Assembly: GCF_014202495.1 (NCBI RefSeq) | Contig: NZ_JACHHA010000007.1 | Coordinates: forward strand, 47,012 to 111,011 | DNA: 64,000 bases | Direction of reading: 5' to 3' | DNA from: Cerasibacillus quisquiliarum | GTDB lineage: Bacteria > Bacillota > Bacilli > Bacillales > Amphibacillaceae | Shown: positions 44,321 through 53,592 of the stretch, one piece after another | Position numbering within the stretch: the first letter of the stretch is position 1 | Layout of the letters: every line of letters begins with the position of its first letter | Program-made: the position numbers and the translations under genes | The notes under the pieces: generated by a model | The model's database searches: none | What the model was told of the DNA's origin: nothing | The model's input: only the letters and a program-made list of their open reading frames with translations

Positions 44321-45109
44321 ATGAAATTAGGATTAATAGGTACAGGAACAATTGGTAGATTCCTACTTGAAAACATTAATATAAAAGATATCATCCCAGA
44401 TTGTAACATAACAGCGGTTTTAGATGAGAGGCCAAAAGCTAGGCATGAGCTGCCCAGACTAGCAAAGACCTTTCATTTTACACCCTTTTACAGTGCGGAA
44501 GAATTGTTACAATCCGATGTCGACTTAGTCATAGAATGCGCAAATGTTAAAACAGCACAACAATACGCCCCTATTGTGCTCAGAAATAAAAATATGTTAT
44601 TAATTAGTGTAGGAGCACTTGTTGATGTGAAATTACTAGATCATTTGGACAACTTAACAAAAACAAATCAGACGAAATTGTATTTACCTCCAGGAGCTAT
44701 TGGAGGACTCGATATCATTCAAGCGGGGAAAATGTTAGATGGATTAAATGAAGTTGTCCTTGAAACCCGTAAACCTGCACATGCTTTATTAGAAGAGCAA
44801 GTTGAATGTGAGAAAATTGTTTTTTCCGGAAATGCTAAGTCTGCCATTGAAAAATTCCCAAAAAACGCGAACGTCGCGATCACCTTATCTTTAGCTGGAT
44901 TAGGGATTGATAAAACACAAGTAAACATTATTGCCGATCCGCAAATTGATAAAAATATCCATACAATTAAAGGTAGAGGAGAATTCGGTGAGTTTATGAT
45001 TCGTTTAAAGAATAATCCTTCGCCTACCAATCCAAAAACAAGTCACTTAACAAGTTTAAGTATTTTATCGACAATTCATTCACTACAAAAACAGATTGTC
45101 ATTCGGTAA
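44321..45109 (+). CDS. nadX: L-aspartate dehydrogenase (NadX-type)
   Basis: A 262-residue enzyme of the aspartate dehydrogenase/DUF108 family. The N-terminal Rossmann motif is GLIGTGTIGRFLLENI; VDLVIECANVKTAQQYAP near 67, PPGAIGGLDIIQAGKM near 127 and NVAITLSLAGLGIDKTQVNI near 190 are family features. It oxidises aspartate to iminoaspartate (NAD precursor) or works in reverse to make aspartate. No nadA or nadC is near, so an amino-acid catabolic role is also possible. GAGAGGAG precedes the start at long spacing. Confidence 0.82.
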   Translation: MKLGLIGTGTIGRFLLENINIKDIIPDCNITAVLDERPKARHELPRLAKTFHFTPFYSAEELLQSDVDLVIECANVKTAQQYAPIVLRNKNMLLISVGALVDVKLLDHLDNLTKTNQTKLYLPPGAIGGLDIIQAGKMLDGLNEVVLETRKPAHALLEEQVECEKIVFSGNAKSAIEKFPKNANVAITLSLAGLGIDKTQVNIIADPQIDKNIHTIKGRGEFGEFMIRLKNNPSPTNPKTSHLTSLSILSTIHSLQKQIVIR

Positions 45110-45272
45110 ATACTATTGAACAGATCTACGATATTTAATGAAACAGATTTTCCAAGCATTGAATGTAGTCATAGTATAAAACTATTGATAAATAACATTT
45201 TTTAACGGTATACAATGATGTGAGTACTGATCACGTTATAAAACAATCGCTTTAAAGATAACAGCTATAAAT

Positions 45273-45310
45273 AAAAAAGGAATGCTCTTGTTTAAAGTGC
45301 ATTCCTTTTT
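45273..45310. terminator. Bidirectional terminator between nadX and nagP
   Basis: AAAAAAGGAATGC (45273-45285) pairs with GCATTCCTTTTT (45299-45310). Convergent genes lie on both sides. Confidence 0.88.
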
Positions 45311-45326
45311 AACTATATTTTCCAAA

Positions 45327-46787
45327 TCATTTACGAAGTTTATTCACTTCATCTGCAACAAACTGGACATTTGTTCCAACGATCACTTGGATACTATTTT
45401 TTCCAACGATATGTGTACCTGGAACACCAGTTGCTTTAATTTTCGCTTCATCAACTTGATTCATGTCGTTTACTTCTACTCGAAGACGCGTTGTACAATA
45501 ATCAACTGAGATAACATTTTTATCGCCACCTAATCCCTCATAAATTTGGGTTGCCATATTTTTAAATCGATTATCTCCTGCTTCAGCTTCATCATGTGCT
45601 TCGCCCTGTGGGGCAACATCCTCTCTTCCTGGTGTATTTAAGTCAAATTTCGTAATTAAGAAACGGAACAAGAAATAGTAAATAGCCGCGAAAACAAGCC
45701 CTTGAACAAGAAGCATATACGGTTTATTTGCGAGTGGTAATGGATAACTGAGTACAAAATCAACAAAACCAGCACTAAATGTAAAGCCCGCTGTCCATTG
45801 AAAGAGTGCTGCAATGGCTAAAGATAATCCTGTTAAAATAGCATGGACAACATAAAGTGCAGGTGCTAAGAACATGAATGAAAATTCAATCGGCTCGGTT
45901 ACGCCAGTGAAGAAGGCAGCAAATCCAGCTGCTAACATAAGAGAAGCGACTTGTTTTTTACGTTTTGTTTTAGCTGTATGATACATAGCCAAAGCCGCGG
46001 CTGGTAATCCGAACATCATGATCGGGAAGAAACCTGCTTGATACATACCAGTTACACCTTTAATACCTTCTCCAGACCAGAATTTATTAATATCACTTAT
46101 TCCTGCAACATCAAACCAAAATACCGAGTTTAGCGCATGATGTAGTCCTGTTGGTATTAATAATCTGTTAAAAAATCCATAAAGACCCGCTCCTAAAGCA
46201 CCAAGACCGCTAATTGATTCTCCAAAATTTACAAGAGCAGTATAGACAAAAGGCCATACAAAATATAAAATTCCTGAAGTGATTAACATCATGACAGATG
46301 TCATAATAGGAACGAGACGTTTACCACTAAAAAATGCTAAAGCATCAGTTAATTGAATATGATGAAAACGATTATACGTATGTGATGCAATAATACCAGA
46401 TAAGATTCCAATAAATGCGTTATTAATCTGACTGAATGCTGCATTAACATTCTCTGGATCTATATCTTGAAATAGTGCAACAGTCTCAGTTGATAATAAT
46501 GTTGTTACAACCAAGTAGGCAACAAGTCCACTTAAAGCCGACGCACCATGTGAACTAGATCCATCCTTATTTCTAGCCATACCGATTGGAATACCTACCG
46601 CAAAAAGGATAGGTATATTATCAATAATGGCAGCTCCTGACTTAATAAGAAAGGCAGCTAAAAGATTGTTTGCTCCCCATCCATCAGAGTCCATCCAATA
46701 CCCTAGTCCCATTAAAACAGCTGCGGCTGGTAATACAGCTACAGGTAACATTAATGAGCGACCAAGCCGTTGCAAATATTTCATCAT
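45327..46787 (-). CDS. nagP: PTS N-acetylglucosamine EIICB component NagP
   Basis: A 486-residue permease. The EIIC domain (about 1-375) has LPAAAVLMGLGYWMD, IPTGLHHALNSVFWFDVAG and GVTEPIEFSFMF; the C-terminal EIIB domain has the phospho-Cys in VDYCTTRLRVEVND near 432. HALNSVFWFDVAG is the NagP rather than the PtsG version. No EIIA is fused; crr lies upstream on the same strand. It takes up and phosphorylates GlcNAc, which fits the MurNAc genes at 34398-36915. Confidence 0.9.
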   Translation of the reverse strand: MMKYLQRLGRSLMLPVAVLPAAAVLMGLGYWMDSDGWGANNLLAAFLIKSGAAIIDNIPILFAVGIPIGMARNKDGSSSHGASALSGLVAYLVVTTLLSTETVALFQDIDPENVNAAFSQINNAFIGILSGIIASHTYNRFHHIQLTDALAFFSGKRLVPIMTSVMMLITSGILYFVWPFVYTALVNFGESISGLGALGAGLYGFFNRLLIPTGLHHALNSVFWFDVAGISDINKFWSGEGIKGVTGMYQAGFFPIMMFGLPAAALAMYHTAKTKRKKQVASLMLAAGFAAFFTGVTEPIEFSFMFLAPALYVVHAILTGLSLAIAALFQWTAGFTFSAGFVDFVLSYPLPLANKPYMLLVQGLVFAAIYYFLFRFLITKFDLNTPGREDVAPQGEAHDEAEAGDNRFKNMATQIYEGLGGDKNVISVDYCTTRLRVEVNDMNQVDEAKIKATGVPGTHIVGKNSIQVIVGTNVQFVADEVNKLRK

Positions 46788-46820
46788 TTTTATTTCCTCC
46801 CTATAAAAAATTGAATAAAA

Positions 46821-47072
46821 TTAGGTCAATACATTTCTAATTCGTTCAATGTGTAACGTAATATAACCTCGTTCTTCTTCGGGCAATTTAATGTCATATT
46901 TTGTTCATATCTTCGCGGCTATCTCCACAGAACAACGAAATGATTTAGGGAATATGACAAAAATCTTTTCAACTTTATTCCGTTTTACTAAGTTATTTTT
47001 ATCTTTTTAAACGAGAATTTTTTCATGTTTATCTTGTTTCACCATGACCGCATTATTATTTAATACTTTCAT
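46821..47072 (-). pseudogene. Remnant of a BglG/GlcT-type antiterminator gene
   Basis: Minus strand between crr and nagP. The N-terminal RNA-binding domain begins MKVLNNNAVMVKQDKHEKIL and then a stop; the end carries a PRD remnant, KLPEEERGYITLHIERIRNV. These are the start and end of a GlcT-like protein of about 280 residues, with most of the middle lost and several stops. The gene cannot make a working protein. Its likely target RNA upstream of crr is intact. Confidence 0.83.
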
Positions 47073-47092
47073 AATGCGCAAAAAACACATCC

Positions 47093-47593
47093 TTATTGTC
47101 CCTTCACCGTAAGCAAAATTGAATCAGCTGCTTTAACCTCTGTAGCATCTGTTACGACATATTCCTTATTTGTATCATTAAGACTGCTCGTAATAACAAT
47201 GGGAGTAATAATATCTTTCGCATGCTGTTTAATAAATTCAAGATCGAATGTCATGATTAGTTCACCCGTTTTTACTGTATCACCATTTTCAATATGAACA
47301 TTAAATCCTTCGCCTTTTAATTCGACAGTTTCTAAACCAACATGAATTAAAATTTCTGTCCCATCGTGAGCACGTATCCCAATTGCATGTTTTGATTTAA
47401 TCACTTGAACAATCTCACCATCAACAGGAGAAAAGACTTGTCCATCATACGGTAGAATGGCTAAACCTTCCCCCATCATTTTTTGGCCAAATACAGGATC
47501 AGGTACTTCTTCTAAAGGAAAAACTTTTCCACTTAGGGGAGCATAAATATCTAATTGTTTCTTGTTTTCCTTTTTAAACCATTTTTTAAACAT
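47093..47593 (-). CDS. crr: PTS EIIA component, glucose type
   Basis: A 166-residue cytoplasmic EIIA of the Glc family. The phospho-His is in TEILIHVGLETVELKGEGF near residue 85, with the second conserved His in KSKHAIGIRAHDG near 70. The start at 47593 (MFKKWFKKE) has AAGGGTGA upstream. It can donate phosphate to NagP and MurP, which both lack an EIIA. A GlcT-type target RNA and terminator precede it. Confidence 0.92.
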   Translation of the reverse strand: MFKKWFKKENKKQLDIYAPLSGKVFPLEEVPDPVFGQKMMGEGLAILPYDGQVFSPVDGEIVQVIKSKHAIGIRAHDGTEILIHVGLETVELKGEGFNVHIENGDTVKTGELIMTFDLEFIKQHAKDIITPIVITSSLNDTNKEYVVTDATEVKAADSILLTVKGQ

Positions 47594-47661
47594 TGCTGTC
47601 ACCCTTCCAATAAAATTTTGGCTAATATCAGCCTTTCCTATCGTATAATTTTTATCATTTT

Positions 47662-47744
47662 AAAAAGGCATGGAGATACGAAACAAGCTATAGTCTTACT
47701 GCTTGCTACATGTACCGCCATGCCTGATTCAACTCAGTGACATG
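47662..47744 (-). promoter_or_regulatory. Ribonucleic antiterminator (RAT) overlapping a terminator, upstream of crr
   Basis: On the minus strand, TGTCACTGAGTTGAATCAGG and CATG after it (47718-47742) match the GlcT target of B. subtilis ptsG (TGTTACTGAT...ATCAGGCATG). Its 3' half is the 5' arm of a terminator: AGGCATGG (47717-47724 region) pairs with CCATGCCTTTTT (47662-47673). CAAGC/GCTTG pairing lies inside. So a BglG/GlcT-type protein must bind to allow crr expression. Confidence 0.78.
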
Positions 47745-47846
47745 ATATGATTATTTCATTTACTATATCTAAGATACCATGATTCTTTATTTTTTTCAGT
47801 ACTTTTTTTAAAGTTTACAAGAGATCTGTGAATGTTAATCATATGT

Positions 47847-48119
47847 TTAAACAAATAAATTGCGATGTTCTGGATAACGACGTTTAAATACATCGACATA
47901 TGAACACTCTGGAACAATCTTTTTATTTTCTTGTTTTGCATATCGTAGGACTTCTTCAACGAGTTTCTTAGCAATGCCTTGTCCTCTAAGTTGTTCCGAA
48001 ACAAACGTATGATTAACAACTAATGTGTCTTCTTTAGGGATAAATGTAATTTTCGCTAATGGTTGTTCCTCACTTTTACCAATAAAAAATTGATTCGTCC
48101 CTTGTTTAATCGTATTCAT
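47847..48119 (-). CDS. Small GNAT-fold N-acetyltransferase, YjdJ-like
   Basis: A 90-residue protein of the small GCN5-like group. VNHTFVSEQLRGQGIAKKLV with EEVLRYAKQENKKIVPECSY following is the acetyl-CoA binding motif and its helix. The N-terminal half is short. The substrate is unknown. It stands alone. Confidence 0.85.
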   Translation of the reverse strand: MNTIKQGTNQFFIGKSEEQPLAKITFIPKEDTLVVNHTFVSEQLRGQGIAKKLVEEVLRYAKQENKKIVPECSYVDVFKRRYPEHRNLFV

Positions 48120-48177
48120 GTTCTTATTCCTCCTACCTCAAATGAAGTTAGAATAAATTCATCCATTTTATTCTTCA

Positions 48178-48735
48178 TTAGTCACCCTTACAAAATGCCC
48201 ATGCATCACGCTTTTCTTCTTCGTTACTCCATAAATTCAAATAATCTCCAACTGTAAAGGATGTAAAAGAGCTTCCTTTAGCTGTTATCATCTGTTGTCC
48301 TAATTCAACATCTTCTCCTGTATACGTTGTATTAGAGAAATATTCTTTATATTGCTTGAATGTCTGTTCATTACAAGTAAACTTTTGATTTAACAGTATT
48401 CCTGCCTTTCCTAATAAGACAGCGGAACCACAGATAGAAGCAATCGGTATGTTTAATGAATGAACCTTTTTTAAGAAGTAGATGAATGATTCATTACTTA
48501 ATAATGGATCAAATGTATCACCGCCAGGCATGATAACTATATTAAATTCTTCAATATTTACATCTAATAATGATAAATCTGGCTTAACGGTTAATCCACC
48601 TAAACTAACAATATCTTTCCCCTCTACAGAAACCGTCATGACACGATAATTTCCTTTCTTTTTAAGAAAAAACAACAAGTGGCCTATTTGAAAATCAGCA
48701 TAATCATCAAACAGTAAAAGTAAAGCCTTTTTCAC
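48178..48735 (-). CDS. DJ-1/PfpI-family protein
   Basis: A 185-residue protein. The nucleophile elbow is IASICGSAVLLGKAGILLNQ near residue 100 (Cys), with VIMPGGDTFDPLL near 68 and an N-terminal LLFDDYADFQIG, which has the conserved acidic turn. Members include glyoxalase-III and stress chaperone-like proteins; the function here is open. Monocistronic. Confidence 0.85.
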   Translation of the reverse strand: MKKALLLLFDDYADFQIGHLLFFLKKKGNYRVMTVSVEGKDIVSLGGLTVKPDLSLLDVNIEEFNIVIMPGGDTFDPLLSNESFIYFLKKVHSLNIPIASICGSAVLLGKAGILLNQKFTCNEQTFKQYKEYFSNTTYTGEDVELGQQMITAKGSSFTSFTVGDYLNLWSNEEEKRDAWAFCKGD

Positions 48736-48874
48736 AATTTAACCCTTCTCCAAAATTAAATGATATTTAACTCTATCATAATGAGAATTGGCTATATGAT
48801 GTGATATTCTAATGATGTAAAATCATCACCTTAACTTCATATCTATGCTGATATTGAAAAATTATGGTAGTGAT

Positions 48875-49657
48875 CTATTCTCGTAAAAACTCCGATACGA
48901 CTTGGATAAATTTCTCAGGCTCTTCAACATGTGGGGCATGGCCGGATTTTGTAAATTCCATAAATGTTGTCCGCGGAATGAGCTCACTAATTTCACGACC
49001 GTCTTTTGGCGGATTTAATCCATCATATGTTCCACTAATAACAAGGGTTTTAGCTTTAACTTTGGATAAATTAGGCCGAAAATCAAAACCTGCTAATGCT
49101 TTCCGAGCAACTTGTTGTTCTTTAGCCGACAATGCCAGTTCTCGCTTCTCAGTATCACGAAGCCATCTACCGACTGCGCGTAAATCATAGAACATATATT
49201 TCGCCAGTCGATTCATTTGCTGTTCGAAAGACATGCCCTTTAACTCTTCAGCATGTTCAGAAAACAATTGCGACATAGATGATGTGTGTCCATGAGCCTT
49301 TGCCCCAATCAGTATCATTTTTTTAACACGATCTGGTTGTTTGATAGCTACACCTTGTGCGATATAGCTTCCCATTGAGACACCTAAAAGAGATGCTTTA
49401 TCTAAGTCTAGCGCGTCCATTAATGTGATAACATCTTTTATATGATCTTCTAATGTGAACTCAGCTGGTCTATCTGATTTACCATGTCCCCGAGCATCAA
49501 CAGCAATCACGTAAAAGTCTTTTTTGAAAACTTCTATTTCACGTATAAATCGATGATGATGACTCGTTAATCCATGCAATAGTAAAAGAGGTGGATGAGC
49601 TTTATTCCCTGCTTCTTTATAATACAGATCGATACCGTTAACTTGGACAACAGGCAT
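48875..49657 (-). CDS. Alpha/beta hydrolase
   Basis: A 260-residue alpha/beta fold hydrolase. Oxyanion HG region LLLLHGLTSHHHRFI near 27, nucleophile Ser in ASLLGVSMGSYIAQ near 97, acid in LVISGTYDGLNPP near 210 and catalytic His in FTKSGHAPHVEEPEKF near 238. All three catalytic positions are present. The substrate is unknown. The start at 49657 (MPVVQVNG) fits the family; a GTG at 49666 is also possible. Monocistronic. Confidence 0.85.
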   Translation of the reverse strand: MPVVQVNGIDLYYKEAGNKAHPPLLLLHGLTSHHHRFIREIEVFKKDFYVIAVDARGHGKSDRPAEFTLEDHIKDVITLMDALDLDKASLLGVSMGSYIAQGVAIKQPDRVKKMILIGAKAHGHTSSMSQLFSEHAEELKGMSFEQQMNRLAKYMFYDLRAVGRWLRDTEKRELALSAKEQQVARKALAGFDFRPNLSKVKAKTLVISGTYDGLNPPKDGREISELIPRTTFMEFTKSGHAPHVEEPEKFIQVVSEFLRE

Positions 49658-49744
49658 AAATATCACTTCTCCATTTCATCTTACCCTCTAGTATACAGCG
49701 TTTTCAAAAATATACGAATATGACGCTCATCAATGGTATACAAC

Positions 49745-49790
49745 AAAATAAAAAATGCATTTACCATTATCGAAAATAATGGTAAATGCA
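49745..49790 (-). terminator. Terminator of putP
   Basis: A 14-bp stem, TGCATTTACCATTA (49756-49769) with TAATGGTAAATGCA (49777-49790), followed on the minus strand by a T-run. Confidence 0.9.
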
Positions 49791-49796
49791 GCATTG

Positions 49797-51272
49797 TTAT
49801 TTCATATTTTTTGCCAACTGTTTTTCCATTTCTTCATACTGTTCTTCTACTTTAGGGTCATCGTTTGTCGTTAATTTACTAACAACAATAACTGCTAACA
49901 TACTTAAGAAGAATCCTGGAATCATTTCATAAATAACGTCTGTTAAACCCGTTAAAATCCAAATAATGACGGTGAGACCACCAACAGCCATACCAGCTAA
50001 TGCGCCCCACTTAGTCATTTTCTTCCAATAGACGCTTAATAAAATAACTGGTCCAAATGATGAACCAAATCCTGCCCAAGCCTTTCCAACGATGTCTAAT
50101 ATCGTATCATTCGGTGTATAAGCAAGAACTAAACTAACAATGGCTACAATTAAAACAGAAATACGACCGACAAGAACGAGTTCTCTATCAGTTGCATCCT
50201 TTTTTAAAAATGTACGATAAAAGTCTTCCGTTAAAGCACTTGATGTAACGAGTAACTGAGAAGATACCGTACTCATAATCGCCGCTAAAATGGCTGCTAA
50301 CACAAATCCTGTAACGTATGGGTGGAATAATATATTTGCAAATACAATTAACACTGTTTCTGGATCACTTAGTAATTCTTGACGATTCTGGAAATAAGAA
50401 ATCCCAATTAACCCGACAAGCATAGCCCCAATTAAAGAAATAGCCATCCAACCGATTCCGATTCGGCGGGCAACTTTTAAATCTTTAATATCTTTAATCG
50501 CCATGAAACGAACAATAATATGTGGCTGTCCGAAATATCCAAGACCCCATGCTATAAATGAAATAATTCCAAGCACACTTGTTCCTTTAAATAAATCTAA
50601 ACGAGATGGATCAATTTGTTTAATGTCTGTCCACATCGTTGTTGGTCCACCTATTTCTGTAAAGGCAACAATAGGAACAATAACTAAGGCGAGTAGCATG
50701 ATGACACCTTGGACGAAATCTGTCCAGCTAACTGCAATAAATCCTCCGAATAATGTGTATATAACAATCACACCAACAGTTACGAATAATCCTGTCTCAT
50801 AACTTAATCCAAATGCACTTTCAAACAATTTACCACCTGAGACCATACCTGCTGATGCATATAAAGCAAAGAAAACAAGGATGACAATACCTGATACAAG
50901 TCTAAGTATTTTTGATGAATCTTGGAATCTGTTCTCTAGATAGTCTGGGATTGTAATAGAATCATTTGCAACTGCTGTATACGTTCTCAAACGTGGTGCT
51001 AAAAGGATATAGTTAAAATATGCACCGATCGTTAAACCGATGGCTAACCATGCACTAGCAAGACCCGTAGCATACATTGCTCCCGGTAATCCCATAACCA
51101 TCCATCCACTCATATCAGATGCCCCAGCCGATAATGCTGTTACAGCTGGACCTAATTCTCTTCCACCGATCATATAATCTGATATGTTCGATGTTCTTTT
51201 ATAAGCCCATAATCCAATCAATATCATCCCTAACATATAAATCCCTAATGAAATAAATACTTGATAATCCAC
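49797..51272 (-). CDS. putP: Sodium/proline symporter PutP
   Basis: A 491-residue sodium-solute symporter with about 13 TM segments. Signatures: ISDYMIGGRELGPAVTALSA near 30, ASDMSGWMVMGLPG near 52, GYFGQPHIIVRFMAIKD near 252 and AAIMSTVSSQLLVTSSALTE near 330, all typical of PutP. It takes up proline (possibly hydroxyproline or a related compound). A cre site lies upstream. The neighbour upstream is a multi-component FAD amine dehydrogenase, so catabolism of the imported compound is plausible. Confidence 0.9.
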   Translation of the reverse strand: MDYQVFISLGIYMLGMILIGLWAYKRTSNISDYMIGGRELGPAVTALSAGASDMSGWMVMGLPGAMYATGLASAWLAIGLTIGAYFNYILLAPRLRTYTAVANDSITIPDYLENRFQDSSKILRLVSGIVILVFFALYASAGMVSGGKLFESAFGLSYETGLFVTVGVIVIYTLFGGFIAVSWTDFVQGVIMLLALVIVPIVAFTEIGGPTTMWTDIKQIDPSRLDLFKGTSVLGIISFIAWGLGYFGQPHIIVRFMAIKDIKDLKVARRIGIGWMAISLIGAMLVGLIGISYFQNRQELLSDPETVLIVFANILFHPYVTGFVLAAILAAIMSTVSSQLLVTSSALTEDFYRTFLKKDATDRELVLVGRISVLIVAIVSLVLAYTPNDTILDIVGKAWAGFGSSFGPVILLSVYWKKMTKWGALAGMAVGGLTVIIWILTGLTDVIYEMIPGFFLSMLAVIVVSKLTTNDDPKVEEQYEEMEKQLAKNMK

Positions 51273-51390
51273 TTCATCTCTTCCTTTTAATTTGTAGTTT
51301 TTTCGCTTTATTGTACGACAGTGATTATATTAAGATAATCTTAAAAAACGACTAAAAAGAGCTTCCCTTCCCCTACTTATAAAATTGTTA

Positions 51391-51404
51391 CTATAGCGCT
51401 TACA
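51391..51404 (-). promoter_or_regulatory. cre-like site and promoter upstream of putP
   Basis: On the minus strand TGTAAGCGCTATAG matches the cre consensus at 12 of 14 positions. TTGTAA (overlapping it) and TTATAA 17 bases later are a possible -35 and -10. CcpA would repress putP when a preferred sugar is available. Confidence 0.6.
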
Positions 51405-51519
51405 ATATCACTTCATACAATCTATTAATTAGCGAAAGATATGATAAAATTTTGATTTTATATGAGTTAACATTATCACAAGCAAAAAAAATAATCCATC
51501 TTTTTGATGTTATATAACA

Positions 51520-51565
51520 AAAAAGAAAAGAGGATATTCTTCCCCCACTTCCCCCTTTTCTCCTT
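51520..51565 (-). terminator. Terminator of the FAD dehydrogenase gene
   Basis: On the minus strand AGAAAAGGGG pairs with CCTCTTTTCT across a wobble, followed by TTTTTT, just after the stop at 51578. Confidence 0.65.
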
Positions 51566-51577
51566 TATAAAGATATA

Positions 51578-52753
51578 TTAAGCTGTTGGTACTTTTTCAA
51601 ATCGGTCAAAGCGTAATGGGTCAACTGGAATAATGGTTTCTTTTTCTGTTAGCATTTCTTCAATTAATTTTCCTGTAACAGTTGCTAAACTAATCCCATC
51701 ACCTTCATGTCCAGCAGCAATGAAAAATCCAGGAACACTTTCAACTGGAGAAACGATAGGCAAATGGTCCTCTGTCCATGGTCTGAATCCAGTATATGCA
51801 CGAATCATATTAAAATCATCCATCTTCGGGAAGAATCTTAGAGCCCGCTTTGCCATTGCATTGACAACATTGATATCAACACGGCCATCAAACCCAACAA
51901 ACTCACGACTACTTCCGAGTAAAAAGTTTTGGCTTTCAGTTGGCTCTAAAACTAAAGCAACGCCGTATTTTAAAGTTTCAGGATCAGCGATACGTTCACG
52001 CTGGAACTTGTTCATTAAATAACCGAACTCCATCACATTTCTCATCATAACTGGCTTTTGACGTGAACCAACCATAATATGTCCTTTACGTGGTACAATT
52101 GGAATATCTAAACCTAGCATTTCTCCAATGTACGGCGCCCATACACCAGCAGCATTGACGACCTTTTTAGCTGTAAACGTGCCATTAGTCGTTTCAATTA
52201 TAAAGTCATCTTCTTTTTTTATATTGGTCACTTCTGTTTGCGTATACAGCTTTAATCCATACTCTTGTGCTCTATCAACTAACGAGTAACAATATAAATA
52301 AGGATTGATTAAAGAGTCTGTCTCACATTCTAAACCACCAGGTATATCATCAGCAAAATATGGTGATTCTTGTCGAATATCTTCACGATCAAGTAAATTA
52401 AACTTTAGACCCGCTTTTTTCTGAATCTCGACCCATTCTGCGGCTGCTTCCATTTCTTGATCATTATCACAAACTAGGATACTACCTAATTCGCGATATT
52501 CGAAATCTAAATTTAAATCGTCTTTCAGCTCATTCGTTAACTCTTGACTTACTAATGACATTTTACTGTCAAAACCAGGGTCCTTATCAACAATTGTAAT
52601 ATTGCCATCACAACGAGATGATGTCCCACTGGCAATATCGTTTTTTTCAATAAGCATACAGTCTAATCCCGCTTTAGCAACATAATAACTAATCGCACTG
52701 CCCATAATTCCGCCACCAATTATCGCAACCTCTGCATGTTTTTTTTGAGCCAT
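51578..52753 (-). CDS. FAD-dependent amine/amino-acid dehydrogenase, DAAO-fold
   Basis: A 391-residue flavoprotein of the DAO family. The N-terminal FAD motif is VAIIGGGIMGSAISYYVAKA and the end has GHEGDGISLATVTGKLIEEM. It resembles the catalytic beta subunit of multi-component proline/D-hydroxyproline dehydrogenases and HcnC, not a soluble oxidase. The start at 52753 is set by AAAGGAG eight bases ahead. It is divergent from three genes for a BFD-type Fe-S protein, a 2Fe-2S protein and an FAD/NAD oxidoreductase, which complete such an enzyme. Substrate probably proline, hydroxyproline or a related amine (PutP is next door). Confidence 0.82.
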   Translation of the reverse strand: MAQKKHAEVAIIGGGIMGSAISYYVAKAGLDCMLIEKNDIASGTSSRCDGNITIVDKDPGFDSKMSLVSQELTNELKDDLNLDFEYRELGSILVCDNDQEMEAAAEWVEIQKKAGLKFNLLDREDIRQESPYFADDIPGGLECETDSLINPYLYCYSLVDRAQEYGLKLYTQTEVTNIKKEDDFIIETTNGTFTAKKVVNAAGVWAPYIGEMLGLDIPIVPRKGHIMVGSRQKPVMMRNVMEFGYLMNKFQRERIADPETLKYGVALVLEPTESQNFLLGSSREFVGFDGRVDINVVNAMAKRALRFFPKMDDFNMIRAYTGFRPWTEDHLPIVSPVESVPGFFIAAGHEGDGISLATVTGKLIEEMLTEKETIIPVDPLRFDRFEKVPTA

Positions 52754-52929
52754 TTTCATATCTCCTTTGCTAGCTGAAGTATATTTTTTAAAAGATTTTT
52801 AAAAGATTTTATAAAATTTATATATAAAAGTTAAATCAATTCTATCATATATGTTAAAATAGCATTAAATAAGATGTCAATCTTTTTTAAAATATTAATG
52901 AAAGCCATTACAATAGGAGGAAATTGCGT

Positions 52930-53202
52930 ATGGATCACATTACCATTTGCAGATGTGAAGAAGTGACATTAGAGGACATCAAAAACACAGCGAAAAAATA
53001 TCAGTGTTCCGCTCGAGAAATAAAATTAAGAACACGCGCAGGGATGGGCTATTGTGGTGGACGTACATGTCGTCCAGCAGTAGATGCTGTAATGGAACAA
53101 GTTACCGGAGAAAAACCAGGTCATGATATCCCATTAAAAGTTCAACCACCTGTGCGTCCAGTATCTTTAGCAACGTTAAGGGGGATGCAAGATGACAAAT
53201 AA
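52930..53202 (+). CDS. BFD-type (2Fe-2S)-binding subunit
   Basis: A 90-residue protein. Four cysteines in the BFD arrangement: ITICRCEEVTLEDI near 5 and AGMGYCGGRTCRPAVDAV near 35. Such domains carry a 2Fe-2S cluster between flavin subunits. The start at 52930 (MDHITIC) follows AGGAGG; a TTG further upstream has no site. It overlaps the next gene by 11 bases. It is the gamma-like subunit in the family of multi-component dehydrogenases. Confidence 0.82.
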   Translation: MDHITICRCEEVTLEDIKNTAKKYQCSAREIKLRTRAGMGYCGGRTCRPAVDAVMEQVTGEKPGHDIPLKVQPPVRPVSLATLRGMQDDK

Positions 53203-53590
53203 CCGAAGAATCGTTGATCACCCTGTTCTAGGGAAGTTATCTGATAGAAAAGAAATAACTTTTACATACGATGGACAAACATATACTGGATACGAAGGCG
53301 ACACAATTGCCTCCGCCTTATTGGCAAATGGTGTTCGCACATTACGTGTTCATGAAGAAAGTGGAAAACCACGTGGGATTTATTGTAATATTGGACATTG
53401 CTTTGAATGTCGTGTCACCGTTAATAATGAAACAGGCGTTCGAGCTTGTCTAACAGAAATTAAAGATCAAATGGTAGTAGAAAGTGGCCGCGTTTTACCA
53501 TCACCACTTGCTTCAACAGAACATGATACTCTGCCTCGTACTTATGCAGAATTTGTTAAGCAGCAAGAAGAAGAGAAAGGAGAGGTTTAA
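53192..53590 (+). CDS. (2Fe-2S) ferredoxin-like subunit
   Basis: A 132-residue protein. The cluster site is GIYCNIGHCFECRVTVNN with a further Cys in GVRACLTEI near 92 (CX4CX2C...C). The fold is the N-terminal 2Fe-2S domain seen in HcnA and sarcosine oxidase alpha chains. It is translationally coupled to the BFD gene in front and two bases from the oxidoreductase gene behind. Confidence 0.82.
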   Translation: MTNNRRIVDHPVLGKLSDRKEITFTYDGQTYTGYEGDTIASALLANGVRTLRVHEESGKPRGIYCNIGHCFECRVTVNNETGVRACLTEIKDQMVVESGRVLPSPLASTEHDTLPRTYAEFVKQQEEEKGEV

Positions 53591-53592
53591 CG

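Noticed and set aside
46800..47092. Treating the crr-nagP gap as a plain intergenic region
   Set aside because: Its translation shows two clear GlcT/BglG pieces, so it is recorded as a pseudogene instead.
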